A stretch of 64,000 bases of DNA from Theropithecus gelada (lineage: Eukaryota > Chordata > Mammalia > Primates > Cercopithecidae), in contig NC_037670.1 in the NCBI RefSeq assembly GCF_003255815.1, positions 25,990,167 through 26,054,166 of the forward strand, in the 5' to 3' direction. The notes under the pieces were generated by a model. It was given only the letters and a program-made list of their open reading frames with translations, had not been told where the DNA came from and did no database searches. Shown here one piece after another: positions 55,774-64,000 of this stretch (the stretch's first letter is position 1; each line of letters opens with the position of its first letter). Both the position numbers and the translations under genes were made by a program.

Positions 55774-56819
55774 AAAGCAGGCATTTTGAAAGTTTAGAGA
55801 CTGATTATGACCAGAGCATTGTTTCATGGGTGTCTTACGTGGGACAGAGGTCTTTTAAAATTATTTGACTTCTGAACCACATTTCTTCAAGAAGCACTAC
55901 TAAATGAATTTTTTTCATACTTAGTTCTGTAAGAAGCAAACTGTGCCATCTCTCAAGTTCCACTGTATCAAGCCGAAGCTTGTTTTCTAACACTGCAGAT
56001 GGGACATGTGTTAGAACAGCAGCAGGGAGGGCATTCGGGCTCTGTACAAGCAGTGGTCGAACTCTCCTCCTTCTTTAGTTCTGGAGGCACAGAGTGGCCT
56101 CCTGGAGGCAGAGGTGTCTGCCTCCCTGGCCTCACCTGTCCTGCAGTGGGTTATAGTTTTCGAAGATCAGTTTCTAGAAATGAAGTGATATACATTGTTC
56201 ATGATCCTAAAAGATAAATAGGTCACTGCTAGCTTGAACTGTAATAGTCTAGAATAATAACATTGTAAAGAGCGTGGCAGCTGTACCATTAAAGGGTGAA
56301 AGTGTGCTGTTTCCAGGTAGAATCCAATGAATGAGGGATAGATAGGTTATCAGTCCGATAAATGAGAGATAAGTTATTAGTTAAAAATGTAACAAATGGT
56401 AACAGTGTGAGGTAATGCCTATGTTAATTAGCTAGATTTAGTAATTTCATAATGTGTTAGGTACTTCAAAACATCGTGTTGTACATGATAGATTCTGTTT
56501 TATCTGCCAATTAAATGAGTACTATGCTTCTCTTCCTTTTCCTCTCAATCAGCACTGTGGACTACTAAGTCTGTCTTTTCTTCAGAATTTTATTATTAAT
56601 TATGATCCTTATTCTCTTTGCTCAAATTATCCCAGATTTGGTTTGAAAAGTAGGCTCCCGTCTCCTTTTGACAGGGCCTCATGGATCTTTGATCACCTCC
56701 TCACTCTCTGGCATAAGAAGACATTCCAGGAGTAACCTTGTACCCAACTCTGGAATGAGCTCTTTTTGTTTTACTTTCTACATTTTTAGAAGGAACTCTG
56801 GTTCCTTTTAGTGGGGAAT
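55774..56819. other. Unique sequence; short tandem duplication near 56320
   Basis: 'aatgagggatagataggtta' and 'aatgagagataagttattag' follow each other at 56330-56380, a two-copy repeat of roughly 30 bp. 56745-56819 may already be part of the LINE that follows. Confidence 0.5.
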
Positions 56820-57475
56820 GGTATTTAGATACAAAGGTCTGGGAACTTCTGCTTCTGAGAATGGCAGACCAAGATCTTACCAGACAGCTCCTCCTACCTC
56901 CATGCCTCCCACCCGCCACACACAGAAAATAACTATGAAAACTTGGCATAATTCAGAAAGCAGCTGCCTGAAGCCATTGAGAGTGAGCAGAAGCAGGCCA
57001 GCTATGATGGGAGAACCTCATTGGGACAGGGTAGATCTTGAGCTGCACCAGGTAAGCTCAGGGCCAAGGGCAGGTGGTGCAGAGATGGGGAATCCTAGAA
57101 AAAAGGGGCTGGAGAGAGGACCCCCAAATTCTGTGTATACACCTCTTCGATCACTGAACCGTACGTGCATAGAATAGACTCAGATCACAATAATGACAAA
57201 TAATCTGTGCTTGCTGCTGAAAGGGTCAGAGTTTGCAGTTCAGGTTCAGGTAATTGCCAACCAAAAGAAGTAACACTCATCCAAGAAAAATCGCAAAATC
57301 CCAAACCTCTACAATTTAACCTTCCTCGCGTCTGGGATACAAAGCTAAAATAATCAACATTTGAAGAACCAAGGAAATAGAATATTGTCTCAAGAAAAAG
57401 AGAAATCAAATGAAGTCCAACCCCAAGGGGAAGCAGATAAGGAGAGTCACACAAGGTTTTATAACTATACTAAAT

Positions 57476-57780
57476 GGCTGGGTGCCATGGCTCACGCCTG
57501 TAATCCCAATGCTTTGGGAAGCTGGGGTGGGCATATTTCTTGAGCCCACCTGAGAGTCTGAGACCAGCCTGGGCAACACGGGGAAACCCCATGTCTACAA
57601 AAAATACAAAAATTAGCTGGGCATGGTAGTGTGCCCTTGTAGTCCCAGCTACTGGGGAGGCTCAAGTGGGAGGACTGCTTGGGCCCTGGAGGTTGAGGCT
57701 GCAGTGAGCCGTGATCACACCACTGCACTCCAGCCTGGGTGACGGAGTAAGACCTTGTCTCAAAGCAAAGCAAAACAAAA
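57476..57780 (+). mobile_element. Alu (AluJ-type) inside the LINE
   Basis: It runs from 'ggctgggtgccatggctcac' to 'gagtaagaccttgtctcaaa'. 'aactatactaaatg' before and 'aactatcctaaatg' after are the target-site duplication. Confidence 0.95.
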
Positions 57781-58285
57781 CTATCCTAAATGAAATGAGA
57801 TAATATATGCTTGCTATGAATGAAAAGATAAGATAGCTCAGCAGAGAAATAGAATGATAAAAAGAAGAACCAAATGGAAATTCTAGAACTGAAAATACAG
57901 TTATCTCGAATAAAAATTTACTAAATGGACTTAACAGCTGAAGACACAGGGAAAATGACCGAGGAAAAAGAGAAAATGGGGTAGAAAAAATAGTAGAAGA
58001 AATGACAGCTAAAAAATTTCAGAATTCAGTGACAAGTAGAAATTTAGATATAAGATCATATGCTCAAGAAACACCAAAAAGAATAAATATTTTTAAATCC
58101 CATGCTGATTCTTGCAAACTTTTGAAAACCAAAGATGAAGAGCAAATCTTGAAAGCAACAAGAGAAAATCCATACATTAATAATTCAATTAATGGCTGAC
58201 TTCTCACTGGAAACCTTGCAGACCAGAACGGCATGAAATAACATCTTCAGGGTACTGAAAGAGAATCAGAAAATTCTAACCCAGA

Positions 58286-58589
58286 ATTTTTTTTTTTTTT
58301 TTTTTTAAGATGAGGTCTCGCTCTGTTGCCCAGGCTGGAGCGCAGTGGCATAATGTCAGCTCACTGCAACCTCTGCCATCTGGGTTTGATCAGTTCTCCT
58401 GCCTCAGCCTCCCGAGTAGCTGGGACTACAGGTGCGGACCATCACACCCAGCTATTTTTTGTATTTTTAGTAGAGACAGGGTCTCACCATGTGGCCCAAG
58501 CTAGTCTTGAATTCCTGGCCTCAAGAGATCTGCCTGCCTTAGCCTCCCAAAGTGCTGGGATTACAGGTGTGAGCCACCGCGCCTGCCCT
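58286..58589 (-). mobile_element. Alu (AluS-type), antisense, inside the LINE
   Basis: A T-run then 'aagatgaggtctcgctctgt'. It ends 'accgcgcctgccc'. 'taacccagaatttt' flanks both ends exactly (58277 and 58590). It forms a tail-to-tail inverted pair with the Alu at 57476, about 500 bp apart. Confidence 0.95.
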
Positions 58590-59560
58590 AACCCAGAATT
58601 TTATATCTTGTAGAAATAGCCTTCTAAGATTGAAGGGGAAATAAAGTCATTTTTTGATAAAAGAAAATTAAGAGAATTTATCACCAGCAGACCTGCACTG
58701 TAAGAAATGCTGCTGGAACTTCTTTCAGTTGAAGGGAAATAATACCAATTGGGAACTCAGGTTCTTGGAAAAGAATAAAGACTACTGGACTGGTGAATAT
58801 TTGGATCAATATGAAATACTAGTTTTCTTCTTTCTGCTTTTTTTCTTCTTAATTTCATTGTTAATCATATAAGAATTTTAAGCAAAAATTATAACACTGT
58901 CTTGCGAGGCTTATAACATCTATAAATGAGATACATGTAACAGCTGTAGGGTGTAAAGACCAGGGGCAGATACGGACCTCGACGGTGAGAAGAGTTCTTT
59001 ATTATAGAGGCCATACAGTATTGATTGTAGGCAGACTGTGAAAACTTATAACGTATTTCTAACTTGCAGCCAACTTAAAAATGTAAAGAAATACGTGTTA
59101 AGTCGATAGAAGAATTGAAATGGATATTCAAATAATTTTTTAAAGACAGGAAATGGGGAACAGAGGAAAAAATTTTGATTTTTTTTTGACTAATTAAATG
59201 AGTGAAAGGAAATAGTGTTTTCAATGAGGTTTTAATAATATGATGAGCTATTCAGTAACCATTTAACCTTGGGTTTTTGAAGAACACGAGCATGGGAAAA
59301 TGCTCCCCATTTAATGTTACATTAAGTGAAAAAAGCAAGATGCTCAGCTAGTGTAGTATGACAACAATTTTTAAAAATACAATGATACAGTCACCCATGT
59401 AACATAGAAAAATGCATCAAAGAAAATATACCAAAATGTCTTTTGGTAGAGTCATGAGTGACTTAATGCCTTAGTCTTACTTTTTTTTTTTTTATTTTCT
59501 AGATTTTCTACAATGAACATGAGTTATCACAAAACTTACTTTTTAAGCTATTACCAGAGT

Positions 59561-59825
59561 CCTAAAGTGACACGGTAGTGTTTCTATAGTCTTCTTTTAT
59601 ATACGTCACTAAGTTTTTCTAATCGTTTTTAGCTGATTCTTTTAGATTTTCTAAGTGAACGGTTGTGCAGTGTGCCCATAATATAACGATTCAGTTAATA
59701 TATTGAGTCATGAGAGCTGTTAATGTCTAACTGTCGGCTTTAATGCAGGGGAGTGTCCCTGAGAACATTCAGGCACTGATCAGTGCCCAAACGACAGGGT
59801 CTCCCACCTCCTGACGCACCCATCC
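59561..59825. other. Unique sequence
   Basis: Nothing recognised. Confidence 0.5.
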
Positions 59826-59942
59826 CGATCCACAGAACAGGGTCGTTGTGAGGACGAAATGCGGTGATGAATATAAAGTGCCAGACTCTGTACTTGACCA
59901 TCATGTGCTCTCACTCAGCGTTAGCGGTTATTATTGTGAGGA
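59826..59942 (+). repeat. MIR SINE 3' fragment
   Basis: 'gggtcgttgtgaggacgaaa', 'gaatataaagtgccagactc' and 'gcgttagcggttattattgt' fit the MIR end. Confidence 0.75.
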
Positions 59943-60314
59943 CGAACCTCTGGAAGCACACGTTTCTCAGGGCAGGGGACAGAGCTGAGCAGTGGCAGCA
60001 GCCACACCAGGCAGTGGGCGGATCCTCAGAAAGGATGAGTTATTAACAGTGGGCCCCTTAGGGTGGTCAGTTCTGAGCAGCTGTGCCTAAGCATGAATTC
60101 AGTCTGGCCTGCTTTCCTGATTTTAAAATCCACACCCGTATGGACATGCTCTCGCTTTTGTGGGCCCTGAATGAATGATGAACAATAATAATGCTGACAT
60201 GTGGCCTAGCATGTGGCCTCCCTCCATAATTTCTATCATTTTAGGAGGCTCACCGTGGGAGAATCAGGCTCCAGGTTTATCCCGTGAATGAAGAGTCTCT
60301 CTGTGGTCCACAGC
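59943..60314. other. Unique sequence
   Basis: The end may include the left part of the LTR that follows. Confidence 0.4.
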
Positions 60315-60836
60315 CTTTGTTGGTCCTAGTGGTCTCTGTCCTCGGGTTTTCATGCTCTTGCATAAGCCCCTCCCCTTGCAGGTGGGTCGGACCTACTGGA
60401 TCACTTCTAACAAATCAAATATGGCAAAAGTAATGGGATGGCTCTCCTTTTTTGCACTTCTGGGTGACTTCTGTCTTGCTTGCTTTTCCTCTTCCCCCAC
60501 TTCCCCTTACCCCCAGCTCTGAGGGAAGCAAGCTGATGTGCTATGAGTAGCCCCATGGCAAAAGATTAGCAGCTATGGGGGCACCGAGGCTTGCAGCAGC
60601 CTACAGATGAGTTTGGGAGGGGACAAAGTAGAGGCAGAGCCACCCCCCAGGCAAGCCTTGAGATGACTGCAGTCTCCGCTGACACCTTGAGTGCAGCCTT
60701 GTGAGAGACCCTGAGCTAAAGGCATCCTGCTAAGCCAACCCAGACTCCAGGCACACGGAAACCATGGGTTTCTTAAGTTGTCTTAGGCCGCTTAGTTTTG
60801 CATTCATTACACAGCAGTAGATAACTAATACGCTCT
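60315..60836 (+). mobile_element. MLT1-type solitary LTR (ERVL-MaLR)
   Basis: 'ggtcctagtggtctctgtcc', 'cacttctaacaaatcaaata', 'aaaagtaatgggatggctct', 'gatgactgcagtctccgctg', 'ttgtgagagaccctgagcta' and the closing 'acacagcagtagataactaa' follow the MLT1 LTR. No internal retroviral part is seen on either side. Confidence 0.85.
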
Positions 60837-62454
60837 CTTAAACCACTTAGAGTCTCTACTGACTTCCCCTACCTCGGCCCATTCCTCCCACATTTAGTCT
60901 TCTGGGAATTGTTCTAGTTCCACCTTGGTACCCTTTTATTTTTGAAATTTTCCATCAAGGCACCAAATGCCTTTTCTGCCCATTTCTTCATCTTTCCATC
61001 TTGCTTCTAGCCCGGCAACCACTTGTTTGCTGTGCGGTCAAAAGATAGCACACTGACCGTCACCTTTCATTTCACCTGTTTTTTTTTGGAAACCTCACTT
61101 GCTTCTTTCAAAAGTTGTAGAAAGATGAGACTTCATCACGATCTGGAGTCCAGAGCAGGGGCTCGCAGCCTGCTTTTTGTCTCTGTCGTATCTCAAAGAC
61201 GATGTCACACAGGGAGCCACACTGTGGCCAGGGCAATGAGGTGGCTTCTGACCACGCACAGTTCCCAGTCTCCTAGCTCCAAGCCCTCCCCGTTACCAGT
61301 TGTGCGTGTTGGCTTCCTGAGATGAATGGTGGAAAAGGCTCTGGTCCTGACTACGCCGAACTCAGTGGCGATACCTCTGGACTCGAGTGGCATGTCAGTA
61401 CAGCTTAGCTGTGTGACCCAGAACATGTCTGCCTACCAAGTTTCTATATCTGGGAGGCCTGGACAATGATGGCCGCAATTTTCCTCTCCTTACATAGAGC
61501 TTCAGGGAAAGAATCCCTCTGTAAGTGATAGAAGCTGAGCATTTAGTATTTTAAACCTGAGCGGAATGATTGTACCATTTGCAAACTGTAATAGGAGCCA
61601 CCGTTGTTCCTGGGCCCATGAAGAGTTACGAAGAAAAGTAGGTCATCACCCCTCCCGAAAATATTTGCCAATTGAAAATTAGTTTCTCATAAATCGCCTC
61701 TTTATTCTTTTAACTCTTATTTCATGAAGTGGACGTCTGGTGATGGACACCTCTATGCTGTCCCTGTGGCTAGTGGTCTGTTCACACCATTCCTGGCTAC
61801 ATTAGGTGTCCCCAGTGCAGAGAATTAAGTCACGGTAAAAGTATACTCTGGATTTTACCAAGAGGTCACGGAGAGCCCCTCTTCCCTTGGCAGTCAGCGG
61901 CGTTCTTATTACACTTCATTTATCTACTTGGGAGGACTCGGGAGGACCAGCTGGGCCCCTGTCTGCACTCATCAAGAGTTAATTTCTGAGCGAGGTGCTG
62001 TGGTCATGAACAAGTGCAGAAGGTACCCCGGTGGCCCTGCCAGATGAGAGGGGCCCTTAATTAGCAGCCACGTTCAATCAGGCTGCTTAACCTGCCGCAA
62101 AGCCGGGGAGGTCATGTCCTTCCTGCCGCCCTGCCTGTAAACACAGCGCCCAGAGCCGGGCCCGGACTCCTTGCGGCCTGGGACGAGGAAGGTACCTGGA
62201 AGCAAGAAGACGGTGCAGACACGAACCTGACCCGCTTCCAGGGGATACCTTGACTCTGCTGTTATTCTTGATGGAGTAATGAGGTTAACTGAGAGAGAGA
62301 TTTTGTTTTTTCCTTTAAAATGTGGAGGCATCTTTTGTCCTTGCCAACTTCATATTTCCCAAACTGGACATCTTACTGGCTTGCTTGCTTTACTGTTAAA
62401 AAAAATCTTACTTATGTTGTCATGTTTCTGGCATCACCTAGGGCTAGCCATGCA
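60837..62454. other. Unique sequence, possible conserved non-coding element at 61850-62260
   Basis: No gene. 62040-62180 is CpG-richer than its surroundings and holds 'cccttaattagca' (homeodomain-type core) and 'tgtaaaca' (forkhead-type core, 62136-62143). These are motif readings only. Confidence 0.4.
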
Positions 62455-62650
62455 CTGAGACCTCTTGCTGTAGTGGAAAGTCGGAATCCTTCACCAATTT
62501 TGTGGCCTTGCTTAATCTCTCCGCAATGTCCTTTGCTCAGATACAAAACAAGGATGATCGTACTGGCCCTGCCACCTCATGGAGCTGTTAAGAGGTTGGA
62601 ACCGTGGAGAGACAGTTTGTCAACTGTCAAACCTGTGTCAAATATCAGCT
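62455..62650 (+). repeat. Weak MIR-like fragment
   Basis: 'gctgtagtggaaagtcggaa', 'ttgtggccttgcttaatctc', 'ctcagatacaaaacaaggat' and 'catggagctgttaagaggtt' follow MIR loosely. Confidence 0.5.
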
Positions 62651-64000
62651 GATAGAATTGGATGCCAGGACTGGGGTGCTTTTACTTGGCTCATTCATTA
62701 TAGGTAGCCAAGGTCCAGTTTTATTTTAACAGTCACATAGAGAATACCAAAAACCTGGTGGTGTTGGTAGATGTTTTATCCTGTGTTAGAAATGCCATCT
62801 ACTGTGGCAGCAGTTAGTAAATAGCAAATAAATACAAGCACTTGCCCACATTCTGGCCAGGAGACCTGAATCTCGAATGCCCTTTGAGGACCACAGAGGG
62901 TCAGAGAGATGGGGATGGCAGGAGGAAGAAGGGATAGGAGGGTTATTTTTAGCTCCATAGGACATCTTGCTTAGTCATGAGACACTCCAGGTGTTTGCCT
63001 GGGGAAACTTCAGGTGGGCTGTGGCATTTAGTCAGCTACCTAGGTCATGGTGGGTAATTTTGGGACAACCTGCTGTAGGGTTCTTGAGCAGACCCTTCAG
63101 TGGCCTCTGGACAAGCTCAGCTTCTGATGGTATATGGAGGAACCCAGCGGGTTCCGGGATCCCATTCTGTGAGTAACTTGATTTACTTAGCACAGTGGCT
63201 CGAAATTCCTTCTGGTGATCAAAGAACCCACAAAACAGAATAGGAGGCAGTGCCGCATGCCCTTGTCAGTGAGGCGGAGTGTAACTTGGGAGTTTCAGAT
63301 GAGCGGCAGTTACCGTACCTGCTAGGAGCATTGCATTGAACCCAGGGACCAGCCAAGAGGAACTAATGGACCCCGTGGAAGATCATTTGAGCTTGAGCCA
63401 CAGGAAGAGCTGGCCCCAGGCTGGGGAAGCGGATTGGTGGACCGCACATTCATTTAAGGTTGAAATGCTTAGCTTTGTAAAGGTGACTGTAAATTTTAAG
63501 CTTCATTCTTTATTGACCTGGCAGATCGGAGAGTGCTGTGTCTTGGTGTAATGAAGCATTATGTTAGTACAGTGAAAAGGAAACTGCCTTCCTGGCTGGA
63601 ATGTGGTCTCCCTAAAAGCTCATGGTCTGGTGAGGTGTATGACTTGGGAGTGAATGTGTGTATGTATGTGTGCACAGACGTTGTTCCTGATGGGGAAATT
63701 GAGACCCAATTGCCCATCAAATGGCCCGATTCTATCTGATGGTTTCCTGAAATGGGTGTTTGATAGCAAATCCATTCCCATATTACAGGCTTTAAAAAAA
63801 AAAAAAAAACTTTGGAAATTTTTTTCACCTTATGAGTTTTTTTTTTTCTTTCTACTTCTGCTTTGGAAACATGGAAATGATTCATGTAGAGAAAAAAATA
63901 ACTGCAATTGAGGAATAAATCAGTCGCGGGATACTCCTTCCAGCCAAAACCTGTCGGGGCTCTGAGCTCTGTAAGGAACGCCAAAAGCTAGCTGCTTCCT
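62651..64000. other. Unique sequence to the window end
   Basis: No gene. A 17-base A-run (63794-63810) and a 13-base T-run (63838-63850) lie 27 bp apart and could fold on each other. Frames on both strands lack domains. Confidence 0.5.

Larger units (their letters stand above)
56820..59560 (+). mobile_element. LINE fossil resembling HAL1 (ORF1-type plus 3' end), split by two Alus
   Basis: Landmarks in order are: 5' part 'gagaatggcagaccaagatc'; ORF1-like 'aaccaaatggaaattctaga' and 'aaaagaataaatatttttaa'; ORF1 end 'agcagacctgcactgtaaga' and 'aatgctgctggaacttcttt'; 3' end 'gtgaaaaaagcaagatgctc' and 'gattttctacaatgaacatg'. Between the ORF1 end and the 3' end there is about 0.8 kb, too little for a 3.8-kb ORF2. 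HAL1 is known as an L1 derivative with ORF1 only. An L1M with a large deletion is the alternative. Confidence 0.7.

Noticed and set aside
8059..58613. Many frames of 60-150 codons beginning with phrases like ETESRSVAQAGVQW or LECSGTISAHCNLRLPG
   Set aside because: These are translations of antisense Alu elements and recur wherever an Alu lies.
60315..60836. Endogenous retrovirus with internal genes next to the MLT1 LTR
   Set aside because: No gag, pol or env-like sequence flanks it within the window. It behaves as a solitary LTR.
1..64000. tRNA, U-snRNA, Y RNA or snoRNA genes
   Set aside because: I scanned for their familiar core strings by eye and found none besides the 5S pseudogene. A covariance search would be needed to exclude them.

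Overview
This is about 64 kb of primate nuclear DNA with no protein-coding gene I can support. Organism: dozens of dimeric Alu elements mark it as primate. Three elements (about 9527-9819, 54263-54567 and 55460-55773) carry variants that I associate with the AluYR lineage of Old World monkeys: a 'ggctagttttttg' right arm, 'ggcttgagcc' instead of 'ggcgtgagcc', and 'gtggccggatctc'. A macaque, baboon or vervet-type cercopithecid is therefore more likely than human; the species cannot be settled by eye.

Layout. 0-12 kb: old L1 3' ends, a 5'-truncated L1P with its own target-site duplication, L2/MIR fossils, an 18-bp tandem repeat (3250-3321), a tail-to-tail inverted Alu pair (7722-8342), a possible CTCF site (8917-8936), an AluYR and a possible hAT fossil. 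11867-11985 is a 5S rRNA pseudogene on the minus strand. 12-24 kb: L1 pieces, a nine-copy 42-bp minisatellite grown out of a MIR (17705-18082), and several Alus. 24-34 kb: mostly unique sequence with Alus, two copies of one old repeat family, a Tigger-like fossil and a head-to-head inverted Alu pair (30369-30851). 35-37 kb: a roughly 190-bp direct duplication, copies 1.6 kb apart. 40.7-42.3 kb: an L1 with a 5' inversion (twin priming). 45.9-46.9 kb: a GC-rich island of unique sequence with long antiparallel reading frames that I do not accept as genes. 49.2-52.6 kb: two 112-bp arms of an inverted duplication, about 90% identical, then a MER5A-like element and a fold-back (palindromic) element. 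56.8-59.6 kb: a LINE fossil with ORF1-like and 3'-end parts but little room for ORF2, as in HAL1, interrupted by two Alus. 60.3-60.8 kb: an MLT1-type LTR. The rest, to 64 kb, is unique.

The open reading frames seen are either Alu/L1 translations or short chance frames in unique sequence. No tRNA, CRISPR or operon-like structure is present. The window reads as intronic or intergenic DNA whose interest lies in its duplications, fold-backs and transposon history. All family names come from memory of consensus sequences and were not checked by a search.
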